Numbered from the stretch's first letter, positions 36,835 to 45,618 are shown. The stretch is 64,000 nucleotides of DNA from Profundicola chukchiensis (GCF_029664245.1 NZ_JANAIE010000001.1:186001-250000), one strand, 5' to 3'. The notes: a model not told the origin generated them from the sequence alone. Numbers and translations: made by a program.

Positions 36835-37281
36835 TTAATGATGAGACATTTCGTGCTTGGTTTGCACACTTTTTATTCCTTCGAAATCATAAACTTCTCC
36901 ACCATTTTCAGCTTGAGAAGCATCAGCTAATTCTTTGGTTGAATATGCCGTAATATTTGCCCCCATAGGACTAGGCATATTTTCACTCACCAAAAAATAA
37001 GAAGATTTGGCATCTACCAAAACGCCAGGATTATCCATGGTACAAGTCAAAATATGTGAATAAGCCTTGTCTTGGTTTTCGTGCATATAATTAATCATAC
37101 ATTCACTAGAATCGAATTTGTGCACCTTTCCTTTATCCGTAACCAATTCGGTACCGTAGGGTTTATCCATGATATTCATGGAACAAAAATCGCATTTATC
37201 TGAACCAAAATTGATTTCTTTAGGCCCTGAACTACAAGCCATAATGCTTAGCAAGAATAGACCAAATATAAATTTATACAT
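36835..37281 (-). CDS. nosL: NosL copper chaperone lipoprotein
   Basis: A 148-residue lipoprotein with lipobox MACSS and a NosL domain opening with the CDFCSMNIMD motif. NosL binds Cu(I) and hands it to the NosZ assembly machinery. The product ends with a His/Met segment (KHEMSHH) that could add a metal site. It is 18 bp after the 4-TM gene. Confidence 0.93.
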   Translation of the reverse strand: MYKFIFGLFLLSIMACSSGPKEINFGSDKCDFCSMNIMDKPYGTELVTDKGKVHKFDSSECMINYMHENQDKAYSHILTCTMDNPGVLVDAKSSYFLVSENMPSPMGANITAYSTKELADASQAENGGEVYDFEGIKSVQTKHEMSHH

Positions 37282-37299
37282 GAGTGATTTTTTTTTTAA

Positions 37300-37896
37300 T
37301 TAATAATTATTTTGAGCAAGTTCTTTCTTCCCTAAGAAATAAGCAACTAAAGACAAGGCAATTCCAGCACCCATAATGAATGCTCCAATTCCTGGATAAG
37401 AGTGTGCGATAAAGTTTAATATTTGTTTACTACCGTAAAATGGAGGTTGAAAGCCCATTGGGTTTCCATCTTCATCTGTAAATTTCATGATGGCATTAGG
37501 GTCTAAATCGTTTCCATAGTTACGCTCCCAGATATAGAAATCAATCATACCTGCTGTGGCTAAAAGAACCATAAGAATAAACCATCCTAAAAACCATTTA
37601 TAGTTTTTGAAAGCTCCAATCAAAACACCTGCTAATGACATAATTCCGATAACAATCGGGAAAATAACAAACTCAGGAATCGTCTCTGGGATGAATTTCA
37701 TTCCAACATAGTGGTTCATGAGATTGATGTTTTTAATATCATCTGGGTTGTAATCTTGGAATTTATAAATAAAAATATCCATACTTAATGGTCTCGGATA
37801 CTGTGGCGCTTCGAGTGTAATACTCCATAACGGAAACACAAACAAAGCCAACAGTAATAGCGCAGAGACAATCATTAATATTCTTGATAGTTTCAT
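37300..37896 (-). CDS. Conserved 4-TM protein of the nos cluster
   Basis: A 198-residue protein with four predicted helices (about 5-27, 78-97, 102-122, 165-190) and two periplasmic loops rich in Pro/Tyr. The NINLMNHYVGMKF segment in loop 1 looks like a metal or heme ligand patch (His, Met). Membrane proteins of this outline occur in Bacteroidota nos clusters as I recall, with no settled role. It may carry electrons or copper for NosZ. Confidence 0.7.
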   Translation of the reverse strand: MKLSRILMIVSALLLLALFVFPLWSITLEAPQYPRPLSMDIFIYKFQDYNPDDIKNINLMNHYVGMKFIPETIPEFVIFPIVIGIMSLAGVLIGAFKNYKWFLGWFILMVLLATAGMIDFYIWERNYGNDLDPNAIMKFTDEDGNPMGFQPPFYGSKQILNFIAHSYPGIGAFIMGAGIALSLVAYFLGKKELAQNNY

Positions 37897-37954
37897 GGGG
37901 TTTGTTTTTTAATGTTATTGTAATGAGTCTTTATGGTTTACAATACATTTCTTA

Positions 37955-37999
37955 AAAGAAAAAGGGCAGAAAACTTGTATTACGTCTCCTGCCCCAAAA
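37955..37999 (-). terminator. Internal terminator-like hairpin after nosZ
   Basis: GGGCAG (37964-37969) pairs with CTGCCC (37989-37994). On the minus strand it is followed by TTTTTCTTTT. It lies in the 161-bp gap between nosZ and the 4-TM gene and could reduce read-through so that NosZ is made in excess of its assembly factors. Confidence 0.6.
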
Positions 38000-38057
38000 A
38001 TTGAAAAAAGTATATTTTATCTCTTTTTTAGCAAGAATTACTCACTTAAAATTAGAT

Positions 38058-40079
38058 TTATTCTGACTCTGCTTGAGCGTCTTCGGCTTTCTTCTGAGAT
38101 GCTGCTGCCTCACCTAAACTCCAGTGTAGTGGCGTATTAGATCCAGCTGCAGATACCCTTACATATCCTGCCATCTCTTGGTGTAGTGCCGAACAGAAAT
38201 CTGAACAATAGAATGGCCAAACTCCAACTTGTTTTGGTTCCCACAGTAAGGTTTCTGTTTGCCCTGGCATAATCAACAACTCAGCATTATTAGCTCCAAT
38301 CATTGCAAATCCATGTGGCACATCGAAGTCTTGTTCTAGGTTGGTGATGTGGAAATAAACCTTGTCACCTACTTTGATTCCTTCGATATTATCTGGCGAG
38401 AAGTGAGATCGAATCATCGACATATAAACATGTACTTCGTTTCCATTTCTCTCTACTCTACCTTCACCATCAGATTTAATACTATGTGGGTGCTTGTTAT
38501 CCTCTAATTTGAAATACTTAACAGATTTATCCATTAACATTTCTGCTGGCAATGCACCTGCATAGTGAGGTTCACCAATAGTTGGGAAGTCTAATAATAA
38601 CTCCATTTTATCACCTGTAATATCAAATAGCTGAGCCGAATGCGCTAACTCTGGACCTGTTGGTAAATATCTATCTTTAGTAATCTTGTTCATAGCTAGT
38701 AAGTATTTACCATAAGGTTTTCTTGTATTACCACCTGGAATCATTAAGTGACCTGGAGAATAATAAGTTGGTTTTCTATCTAACACTTCCCAAGTTCCTA
38801 ATTTCCATTTTACAACTTCAGATGAGATAAAGAAGGTTGTATAAGCATTTCCTTTACCATCAAATTCTGTATGCAATGGTCCTAATCCTGGTTGTTTAAC
38901 AGTACCTGCCAAAACATCTTCGAATTTCAAGATTGGAATACCATAAGCATCACCATCAAATTTCTTGTTTTCGATAGCATCAATCATCTTAGTGAATGAG
39001 TGAACTGTTAAGTCAGCTGATAATTTACCATTTCCGATAATGTATTCACCTGTTGGGTCAACGTCACAACCATGTGGAGATTTTGGAGTAGGAATAAAGT
39101 AAACCAAACCTGGCACATCTGCTGGGTCGATTACTCTTACTTCTTTTTTCCATTCAGTGGTTGCCATGTGCGTTTCCTCGTCATATTTGTTATGTGCATA
39201 ATGCGCTGGAACCGTTTTGAATTTTCCATCTTTAATCGCTTGTTCTGCTACTTTCCAGTTAACAGCAGCAATAAAGTCCTTGTCGTTTTGAGATGCGTTC
39301 ACCTCTTGTAGTGTGTGTGCTTCCTCTGTATTATAAGTTGTAAAGAAGAACCAACCATGTGATTTATCTCTACCTGGGTGAGCTAGGTCATAATTGAAAC
39401 CTGGCATTAAGATTTGGAATGCAATATCCATTTCACCCGATTCTTGATCTACTGATAAGAAAGACATACTTGCCTTAAAGTTACCTTTAGCCTCGTTGAT
39501 TGGCATATCTTTTTGAGGCGTTGGAACCGCAAACCTTGTATTTGCTACAACATACTCTGTGTTCTCTGTAATGAAAGATGAAGAGTGGTTACCTGCACTA
39601 TGTGGAAGCTCAATTACCTCTACAGTTTCGAAGGTTTTAAGGTCGATTCTCGCAATACGTGGTGTATTGTTACCGTTCATAAATACCCATCTACCATCAA
39701 TCTCTCCATTGGTTTGAGATAAATCTGGGTGGTGTGTATCATCCCATGGAATCATACCATAAGATGTCATTAATAATGGCTTGGTTTCCTCATTATATCC
39801 ATATCCTTTTTCTGGATCTTGAGATAAAACTGGAATTACCTTAAGCAATCTACCAGATGGCAAACCATAAACTGCCAATTGCCCACTGAATCCTCCTGAT
39901 AAGAAGGCATAGAACTCATCGTACTCTCCTGGAGCAACATAAACTCTCTCTGCAGCGTTACTAGCTATAGCTCCAGAGCCTTGACCTGTTTTCGCGTCTC
40001 TACTTTTGTTACAACTGACCGTAATGGAGGTTGCAAACACAAGTAGGAATAACTTAAATAAAATGGAATTATTTCTCAT
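38058..40079 (-). CDS. nosZ: Nitrous oxide reductase, clade II (Sec-exported)
   Basis: A 673-residue periplasmic enzyme reducing N2O to N2. The N-terminus is a Sec lipoprotein signal (VSCNKS), not a twin-arginine signal, as expected for clade II. Seven CuZ histidines can be placed: DDTHH (116, 117), NHSSS (165), SPHGCD (336), PLHTEF (403), SPGHLM (444) and EPHYAG (505). CuA ligands are H589 (DVPHGF) and C625, C629, H633 and M636 in WPFYCSDFCSALHQEM. Everything needed for activity is present. It is preceded by a cytochrome c gene in the same operon. Confidence 0.97.
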   Translation of the reverse strand: MRNNSILFKLFLLVFATSITVSCNKSRDAKTGQGSGAIASNAAERVYVAPGEYDEFYAFLSGGFSGQLAVYGLPSGRLLKVIPVLSQDPEKGYGYNEETKPLLMTSYGMIPWDDTHHPDLSQTNGEIDGRWVFMNGNNTPRIARIDLKTFETVEVIELPHSAGNHSSSFITENTEYVVANTRFAVPTPQKDMPINEAKGNFKASMSFLSVDQESGEMDIAFQILMPGFNYDLAHPGRDKSHGWFFFTTYNTEEAHTLQEVNASQNDKDFIAAVNWKVAEQAIKDGKFKTVPAHYAHNKYDEETHMATTEWKKEVRVIDPADVPGLVYFIPTPKSPHGCDVDPTGEYIIGNGKLSADLTVHSFTKMIDAIENKKFDGDAYGIPILKFEDVLAGTVKQPGLGPLHTEFDGKGNAYTTFFISSEVVKWKLGTWEVLDRKPTYYSPGHLMIPGGNTRKPYGKYLLAMNKITKDRYLPTGPELAHSAQLFDITGDKMELLLDFPTIGEPHYAGALPAEMLMDKSVKYFKLEDNKHPHSIKSDGEGRVERNGNEVHVYMSMIRSHFSPDNIEGIKVGDKVYFHITNLEQDFDVPHGFAMIGANNAELLIMPGQTETLLWEPKQVGVWPFYCSDFCSALHQEMAGYVRVSAAGSNTPLHWSLGEAAASQKKAEDAQAESE

Positions 40080-40148
40080 GTGATTATTGTTTTTCGTCTC
40101 GAAATCTCAACTACCCCATTAGAGGTAATTGTATTATTTATTTAGAAC

Positions 40149-40643
40149 TTACTCAATCGTTCTAATGTACTCTAACACCTGGCGTGCCTCTTCTTCAGTT
40201 AAGTTTTGGTTGGCCATAGGAGCACCATTCGCTTCTGCTAATAATTGTTTAGCAATTGGGTCTTTTTGTGTCATTTCTTCTGGGTTTAAGATCATGTTCA
40301 TAGCCCATTCTGGTGTACGACGATCTAATAAACCTTTTGGTGCAGGACCAATAAATTTCTCTGTTGGTTTGTGACAAGCAGTACATTTTGCTTCATATAT
40401 GGTTTTACCCTTTGCTGCCATATCTTGGTCAATCGTTTCAGGTATTTCAAGTGACTTAATCGGCCCAATTCCTTTGTTAGACATTGGGTCATTTGGATCA
40501 GCTGTTTCTGGTGCATCTAGCTGAGGTGCTGACTGCTCTGTTTCTGTTGCTCTGTCTTTAGCATAATCTGGTGCTTCTTCCTTTCCACCACAGCTAATGA
40601 TAAACATACTCGCGATTGCGCTTAATACAATTACTTTTTTCAT
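40149..40643 (-). CDS. Cytochrome c lipoprotein, probable electron donor to NosZ
   Basis: A 164-residue lipoprotein (lipobox IISCG) with an acidic linker, then a class I cytochrome c domain. The heme site is CTACH near residues 90-94, with a distal Met candidate in NGAPMANQ near residue 144. It is the first gene of the operon, 69 bp before nosZ, and therefore the likely immediate electron donor (nosC-like). A promoter and a CRP-type operator lie upstream. Confidence 0.87.
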   Translation of the reverse strand: MKKVIVLSAIASMFIISCGGKEEAPDYAKDRATETEQSAPQLDAPETADPNDPMSNKGIGPIKSLEIPETIDQDMAAKGKTIYEAKCTACHKPTEKFIGPAPKGLLDRRTPEWAMNMILNPEEMTQKDPIAKQLLAEANGAPMANQNLTEEEARQVLEYIRTIE

Positions 40644-40675
40644 ATCTATTATTTTTATTGTTTTAATTTCTTGTA

Positions 40676-40683
40676 CAAATTTA
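40676..40683 (-). promoter_or_regulatory. -7 element of the nos operon
   Basis: TAAATTTG on the minus strand, a perfect TAnnTTTG match 33 nt upstream of the cytochrome ATG. No TTG lies at the -33 distance, as expected for an activator-dependent promoter. Confidence 0.55.
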
Positions 40684-40704
40684 AGTCAACAACTAAGGCC
40701 TGTT

Positions 40705-40720
40705 TATGACTGCAATCACA
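40705..40720 (-). promoter_or_regulatory. CRP/FNR-type operator
   Basis: On the minus strand TGTGA-TTGCAG-TCATA matches TGTGA-N6-TCACA at 9 of 10 positions. Its centre lies about 42 nt upstream of the start predicted from the -7 element, the class II activator position. The Crp/Fnr gene is the next gene upstream. Confidence 0.65.
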
Positions 40721-40810
40721 AACACACCAAAATATGTATGACATTTAGCATATAAAAGACTAAATACTCCTTTATTTTGTCCTACTAAGTTAGGTATTTA
40801 ACAAAAGTTA

Positions 40811-41386
40811 TCAAAAATAAACTTTACGTTTTCTGATTTCTAAAAGCTCTTCCTGCTCCATTTGCTTGATCGTACGTATTACGGTTTCAACTCTTAGCGC
40901 CGTAAGATTCGCGATTTGCTGACGTGTTAATCGGATTTCCTCTCGTGTTTCTTTGGTCTTAAGTTGATCGAATAGCGTCAATATTCTATGTTGAGGATCA
41001 TGGAGAGAAATCTCAGAGGACATAATGGATTTAAAGTAAATTATCTCACTTAAACCCTTGACAATAGCTTTTAAAAATTGTGGATTATCTTCTAATAATT
41101 GATAAAAGCTTTCTTTGTTCAATTTTAAAATCTCCACATCTGTTTTAGCTACTGCAGTAGATGGATAAGGCTTGTCTATGAATAAAGGTGGCGTTCCTAA
41201 ACTTTCTCCTTCGTTAAAAATCTTATGAGTGAACTCTTTTCCTCCTTCGCTCAAGGTATAAATACGAACCGTACCTTTTAATAAGTATAAAAACGATGTT
41301 GGGTTTTCTCCGGCTTCAAATATGAAATCATCCTTTTCTAATTTTTCTACTACGGCTCCGTATTTTATTAATAAGTCTTTATTCAT
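40811..41386 (-). CDS. Crp/Fnr-family transcriptional regulator
   Basis: From the ATG at 41386 the protein has 191 residues: a cyclic-nucleotide-binding-type beta-roll (KLEKDDFIFEAGENPTSFLY), a long dimer helix and a C-terminal HTH_Crp (LTRQQIANLTALRVETVIRTI). A longer in-frame extension to 41473 runs into the fabI terminator and is rejected. No N-terminal Cys cluster for an FNR iron-sulfur cluster is seen, so it probably senses something else (e.g. NO or redox). Its position beside the nos operon and the operator there suggest it controls N2O reduction. Confidence 0.85.
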   Translation of the reverse strand: MNKDLLIKYGAVVEKLEKDDFIFEAGENPTSFLYLLKGTVRIYTLSEGGKEFTHKIFNEGESLGTPPLFIDKPYPSTAVAKTDVEILKLNKESFYQLLEDNPQFLKAIVKGLSEIIYFKSIMSSEISLHDPQHRILTLFDQLKTKETREEIRLTRQQIANLTALRVETVIRTIKQMEQEELLEIRKRKVYF

Positions 41387-41460
41387 GTGCTTTGGAATAA
41401 ATATAAAACTAAGTTCTATATATTTATTTCCCAAATTGAATCTAAAATTTAGTCTATAAA

Positions 41461-41497
41461 AGAAAAGCCTCAAATTTCAAATTGAAATTTGAGGCTT
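41461..41497 (-). terminator. Terminator of fabI
   Basis: A 16-bp perfect stem, AAGCCTCAAATTTCAA (41465-41480) with TTGAAATTTGAGGCTT (41482-41497), followed on the minus strand by TTTCTTTT. Confidence 0.9.
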
Positions 41498-41524
41498 AAT
41501 TATTTTAATAAAATTTATTTAATA

Positions 41525-42343
41525 TTAAGACTTTTCTAGGCCATTGATAAATTTATTTACCAATCCTTCTGAAACTCCCATATTGCTATAACCACCGTCA
41601 TTGTATAAGTTCTGTAATGTAACACGCTTCGTAAAGTCACTAAACATCATCACACATAAATCTGCACAATCATCTGCAGTGGCATTTCCTAAAGGAGAAA
41701 CTTCATCTGCAATTTGCAAGAATCCGTCGAATCCAGAAACACCTTGACCTGCTGTAGTAGCTGTAGGAGATTGAGAAATTGTGTTCACACGTACTTTCTT
41801 TTCTTTACCCCAGTAATATCCAAAGCTTCTAGCAATCGACTCTAAGTATGCTTTGTTATCTGCCATATCATTGTATCCAGGATAAACTCTTTGGGCTGCG
41901 ATATAAGATAAAGCTAAAATACTTCCCCAATCGTTCATACAATCTTTGTCCCAAGCAGTACGCATTACCTTATGGAAAGAAACCGCAGAAATATCCCATC
42001 CTTTGGTCAACCAATCGTAATTCATTTCGGTGTAATGCTTACCTTTTCTTACGTTGATACTCATTCCGATAGAGTGTAAGATAAAGTCAATTTTACCGAA
42101 TTTTTCAATGGCAACATCGAACAAGTTACTTAAATCTTCCATAGATGTAGCATCTGCTGGCACAACCTCGCTACCAGTATCTTCTGCCAACTTGTTGATT
42201 TCGCCCATACGTAATGCCACTGGGGCATTGGTAAGAACAAATTCAGCACCTTCTTCATGACATCTCATTGCAGTTTTCCATGCAATAGAGTTCTCATCTA
42301 ATGCGCCGAAAATTATTCCTTTCTTTCCTTGTAAAATTCCCAT
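41525..42343 (-). CDS. fabI: Enoyl-[acyl-carrier-protein] reductase (NADH)
   Basis: A 272-residue SDR-fold enzyme that completes each cycle of fatty-acid elongation. The cofactor loop is GALDENSIAWKTA (about 13-25), and the Y-x6-K active site is intact as YNDMADNKA. The preceding SYIAAQRVYPGY and the NTISQSPTATTAGQG loop are FabI-like. It is monocistronic with its own terminator. Confidence 0.95.
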   Translation of the reverse strand: MGILQGKKGIIFGALDENSIAWKTAMRCHEEGAEFVLTNAPVALRMGEINKLAEDTGSEVVPADATSMEDLSNLFDVAIEKFGKIDFILHSIGMSINVRKGKHYTEMNYDWLTKGWDISAVSFHKVMRTAWDKDCMNDWGSILALSYIAAQRVYPGYNDMADNKAYLESIARSFGYYWGKEKKVRVNTISQSPTATTAGQGVSGFDGFLQIADEVSPLGNATADDCADLCVMMFSDFTKRVTLQNLYNDGGYSNMGVSEGLVNKFINGLEKS

Positions 42344-42425
42344 ATGATTTGAATTAATCGTTAAATTTAAATGTTTGTGGCGAAAGTGCCAAAACTCTGT
42401 GCTAAGTCTAGCTCTAAAAAATGTT

Positions 42426-42833
42426 TTATAAATTGAACTTGGCCTCTATGGTTGGTCTATTAAATACATGAGAAACAATCTCTAACTTATCATTTTGGAA
42501 TAAGTATAAATCATCGATAAAGAAAAAGCTAAAATGTTGTGATTCCACATCAAAGATACCAAAAGCTTCCTTGTCTTCACTCCATAAAACGATGCCTTCT
42601 CTCCTCATTTGCATGTCATTTATTTTGTAAGATACAATATCATACTCATAAATCATTCGATTCATTTTATCTAAAATACCAACCGAAAGATCAACATGCG
42701 TATATTTTTGATCAGATTTTAACCAAAACCAAGGGTATTTGCCAGTGAAAAGCATGCCTTCTTTAGTTTCTTCGGCATAGCCCACAATGGTTTTATCATC
42801 TCTTAATCTATATTTCTTTGTTTTAATTCGCAC
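42426..42833 (-). CDS. YopX-like protein
   Basis: A 135-residue protein starting with GTG at 42833; no ATG lies near the family's start. It shows MNRMIYEYDIVSYKINDMQ followed by REGIVLWSEDKEAFGIF, the core of YopX-type proteins (first known from phage SPbeta). It is located outside any prophage. Role unknown. A -7 element ends 4 nt before the GTG. Confidence 0.65.
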   Translation of the reverse strand: MRIKTKKYRLRDDKTIVGYAEETKEGMLFTGKYPWFWLKSDQKYTHVDLSVGILDKMNRMIYEYDIVSYKINDMQMRREGIVLWSEDKEAFGIFDVESQHFSFFFIDDLYLFQNDKLEIVSHVFNRPTIEAKFNL

Positions 42834-42837
42834 GTCG

Positions 42838-42845
42838 CAAAAGTA
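42838..42845 (-). promoter_or_regulatory. -7 element of the YopX-like gene
   Basis: TACTTTTG on the minus strand, a perfect TAnnTTTG match, only 4 nt before the GTG at 42833. The transcript would be leaderless or nearly so. Confidence 0.5.
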
Positions 42846-42867
42846 GAAATTTATTTCGAAAACTAAG

Positions 42868-42900
42868 TTGATAGCCCTAATCTAGCAAATTGTATATTTG
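42868..42900 (+). promoter_or_regulatory. Promoter of the pyruvyl-transferase-like gene
   Basis: TTG (42868-42870), 22 nt, then TATATTTG (42893-42900): a perfect -7 element at slightly long spacing. The TTG start codon follows 19 nt later. Confidence 0.6.
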
Positions 42901-42919
42901 CATTACTTGACTAATTAAT

Positions 42920-43888
42920 TTGAAAAAAGCCGTAATTTTTTACAAGGATACCGACAACATTGGAGACGATGTTCAAACCTATGCCGCTTGGCAATTGTTG
43001 GGTGGTGTTGATTATATGCTAGACCGTGAGTCACTGAATAATCCCGGTATCGACGAAAAAGTAAAGTTACTCTGCAATGGCTGGTTTATGAAAAATCCAG
43101 AAAACTGGCCGCCTCATAAGGATTTAGAGCCTTTGTTTATTTCTATGTATGTGGATCATAAACATGGATGCTATGAGAAAATGCTATCCCAAGAGCTTGT
43201 TCCCTATTATCAAAAACATGCTCCGATTGGGTGTAGAGATAAAAACACTTTAAAGTTATTTAAAAACTTAGGAATAGAAAGCTATTATTCTGGATGTGTA
43301 ACACTTACTCTACCTCAATACAAAGGAGAAAGAACAGACGAAATTCTTTTAGTGGATCCATTTGTTAAGATTTTTGATAAAAAATACACGGAAACTCAAA
43401 TCAATCGATTAATTCCAGAAAAATTTAAAAATAGAATTAGTGTTATAACTCACCATGATTTCGAGATGAAACATTTAACTATAGAAGAAAGAATGGAGAA
43501 TGTAGAGAAATTATTAGAGCGATACGCCAAAGCAAAACTCATTATCACGTCGCGCATTCATTGTGCTCTTCCAGCTACGGCTATGGGAACTCCAGTGTAT
43601 TTTATGGATGTTGGTTATGACAGAAAACAAGCACACGATAGATTAGAAGGTTTGCTGGATTTGTTTGAAGTTGTTGATGACACACATTTCCCAGCGAGCA
43701 GCAATCAACCTTTGACTAAGATTCAACGCAAGTTGGGCTTATATTCTAAGTCAGCAATAAAAGAAAATCCCATTGATTTTGATTTAAAACCAGAAACGAT
43801 GAAGAAGTTTGAAAATAATTTTAAAAACGCCTCTCTTTTGGCTGACGGAATTAGATTTAAAGTGAAGGAGTTCTTTAATGAAAACTAA
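42920..43888 (+). CDS. Polysaccharide pyruvyl-transferase-like protein
   Basis: A 322-residue protein with KKAVIFYKDTDNIGDDVQTY at its start, the nucleotide-type loop of the pyruvyl transferase family (PF04230), and LIITSRIHCALPATAMGTPV in the C-terminal half. These enzymes add ketal pyruvate to envelope sugars. The start is TTG: an in-frame stop lies 9 nt upstream and the next ATG (codon 34) would remove the core loop. Confidence 0.85.
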   Translation: MKKAVIFYKDTDNIGDDVQTYAAWQLLGGVDYMLDRESLNNPGIDEKVKLLCNGWFMKNPENWPPHKDLEPLFISMYVDHKHGCYEKMLSQELVPYYQKHAPIGCRDKNTLKLFKNLGIESYYSGCVTLTLPQYKGERTDEILLVDPFVKIFDKKYTETQINRLIPEKFKNRISVITHHDFEMKHLTIEERMENVEKLLERYAKAKLIITSRIHCALPATAMGTPVYFMDVGYDRKQAHDRLEGLLDLFEVVDDTHFPASSNQPLTKIQRKLGLYSKSAIKENPIDFDLKPETMKKFENNFKNASLLADGIRFKVKEFFNEN

Positions 43889-43933
43889 GAAAGTCCTTTA
43901 AAAAATTCATTTTATACGTGCTTTAATTTGCAG

Positions 43934-43941
43934 TATATTTG
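43934..43941 (+). promoter_or_regulatory. -7 element upstream of yidD
   Basis: TATATTTG, a perfect TAnnTTTG match, only 6 nt before the yidD ATG. No TTG at the -33 distance. Confidence 0.5.
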
Positions 43942-43947
43942 CAATTC

Positions 43948-44196
43948 ATGAAAACATGGAAGGATTATCTTGCCCTACCTTTTATTGGGCTTATCCGCTT
44001 ATATCAGTTATTAATTTCGCCTTGGTTGGGTAGCAATTGTCGTTATCAGCCAACTTGTTCTCAATATGGAATTGAAGCCTTCAAAAAACATGGTGTTTTT
44101 AAAGGAGGATGGTTAACCATTAAGCGAATTTCTAGTTGTCATCCTTGGGGTGGAAGTGGCTATGATCCTGTTCCAGAAAAAGAAGAAAAATTATGA
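43948..44196 (+). CDS. yidD: Membrane protein insertion efficiency factor YidD
   Basis: An 82-residue protein from the ATG at 43948 (an in-frame TTG at 43939 is upstream of it). The family signature is complete: [20 protein letters not shown], then [16 protein letters not shown]. YidD assists YidC-dependent insertion of membrane proteins. Its stop overlaps the lgt start by 4 bp. Confidence 0.93.
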   Translation: MKTWKDYLALPFIGLIRLYQLLISPWLGSNCRYQPTCSQYGIEAFKKHGVFKGGWLTIKRISSCHPWGGSGYDPVPEKEEKL

Positions 44197-45083
44197 TAGA
44201 ATTGATGGGGTATTTCACCTTTGGAGGTTCAGAGGGTATCGATTTAGGCTTTCTAACTTTACATTATTACAGTCTTATGTGGATTGTAGCCTTTGTTTTA
44301 GGTTGGTTTATCATGGCCAAAATCTTTAAAATTGATGGGGCTTCAAAAGAATTATTAGATCCTTTGTTCTTATACACTTTTGTTGGAGCCATAGCTGGTG
44401 CTAGATTAGGTGAGTATGTATTTTATGATCCCATGGCTTTCATAGAACGACCGTTAGAAGTCTTTTTACCCATCGTTTATTCTCCAGGAGACTCTTGGCT
44501 ATTCTTACAAGATTATAAGTTCGTTGGATTCATGGGCTTGGCCAGTCACGGAGCGGCTGTAGGTCTATTAATTGCGATGTATTTATTTACGCGCAAACAT
44601 TTAAAGGGCAAATCTATGCTTTGGATAATAGACCGATTAGCCATTGTTGTACCTATCGGAGGAGCTTTCATTCGCGTTGGTAACTTCATAAATTCAGAAA
44701 TTGTTGGTAAGCCTAGTGATGTAGCATGGGCCGTTTTATTCCAAAATCAAAGCCCTGATTATGGTCCGATTGTTCCACGACATCCCGCACAATTATATGA
44801 GGCGATTGCTTATGTGATTTTATTTGGAATCATGTGGTACATCTATAGATATACTAAGAAAAAATATCAATCAGGATTCTTGTTCGGATTTTTCTTTATG
44901 GCATTATGGTTAATTCGTTTCACCGTGGAATTCTTCAAAGAAGATCAAGGTGTAGAATGGGTAGCCGACACATTAGGCATGAGTCTTAATAATGGTCAGG
45001 TATTGAGTATTCCTTTGATTATATTAGGAATCATTATATTAGCAACTTCTAAAAACAGAATTCAAGATGAAAATAATTCTTAA
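44193..45083 (+). CDS. lgt: Prolipoprotein diacylglyceryl transferase
   Basis: A 296-residue inner-membrane enzyme with seven helices. It attaches diacylglycerol to the lipobox Cys of lipoproteins, of which this window encodes many. Motifs: [26 protein letters not shown], the Lgt signature [16 protein letters not shown] (about 160-175) and RHPAQLYEA. Coupled by overlap to yidD upstream and to the DUF192 gene downstream (17 bp). Confidence 0.95.
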   Translation: MIELMGYFTFGGSEGIDLGFLTLHYYSLMWIVAFVLGWFIMAKIFKIDGASKELLDPLFLYTFVGAIAGARLGEYVFYDPMAFIERPLEVFLPIVYSPGDSWLFLQDYKFVGFMGLASHGAAVGLLIAMYLFTRKHLKGKSMLWIIDRLAIVVPIGGAFIRVGNFINSEIVGKPSDVAWAVLFQNQSPDYGPIVPRHPAQLYEAIAYVILFGIMWYIYRYTKKKYQSGFLFGFFFMALWLIRFTVEFFKEDQGVEWVADTLGMSLNNGQVLSIPLIILGIIILATSKNRIQDENNS

Positions 45084-45567
45084 TTTATTATTTGTATTGG
45101 TTTTAATGTTCACTTTTTCTTGTAAAAGCGAAACTGAAAGTTCTACGCAAGTTGATAGAAATGAGCCAATCAATATTGAGTTCATTAAACAAGGTGAACT
45201 ATCTTTAATCAACAATGATTCTATTATCAAAAAGCTTGATATTGAGCTAGCTAAAACAGATAATAAGAGAGCCATTGGTTTAATGAATCGTAATTCTTTA
45301 GAAGAAAATCAGGGAATGTTGTTTGTTTTTCAAGAGGATAACATGAGTGGATTTTATATGAAAGACACTAGAATATCATTGGATATCATCTACTTAGGCG
45401 AAGACAGTACTGTGATTTCAATTTCTAAAAATCGTCAACCTTTTGATTTAAATTCTGAAGGAGCGCCTTCACCTTATCGTTATGTATTAGAAGTAAACGG
45501 AGGTATGTCTGACGCTTGGGGCATCAAAGAAGGTGTTACCAAGATCAATTGGACTGAGAATTTGTAA
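45067..45567 (+). CDS. DUF192 lipoprotein
   Basis: A 166-residue lipoprotein (lipobox FSCK) with a DUF192 domain: ELAKTDNKRAIGLMNRNSLE, GMLFVFQEDNMSGFYMKDT, then YVLEVNGGMSDAWGIKEG. The family has no proven activity. It overlaps the 3' end of lgt, the enzyme that would lipidate it. Confidence 0.87.
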   Translation: MKIILNLLFVLVLMFTFSCKSETESSTQVDRNEPINIEFIKQGELSLINNDSIIKKLDIELAKTDNKRAIGLMNRNSLEENQGMLFVFQEDNMSGFYMKDTRISLDIIYLGEDSTVISISKNRQPFDLNSEGAPSPYRYVLEVNGGMSDAWGIKEGVTKINWTENL

Positions 45568-45618
45568 TTTATTCGCTAAAAAGTTTTAGATTTAAATACT
45601 AATTAAAAATTGAAAAAT

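Noticed and set aside
38058-40079. Possible inactive NosZ because the TAT signal is missing
   Set aside because: Clade II enzymes use Sec signals, and all seven CuZ His and the CuA ligands are present.
40811-41473. Longer 220-residue form of the Crp/Fnr regulator
   Set aside because: The extension would begin in the fabI terminator hairpin and adds non-family sequence.
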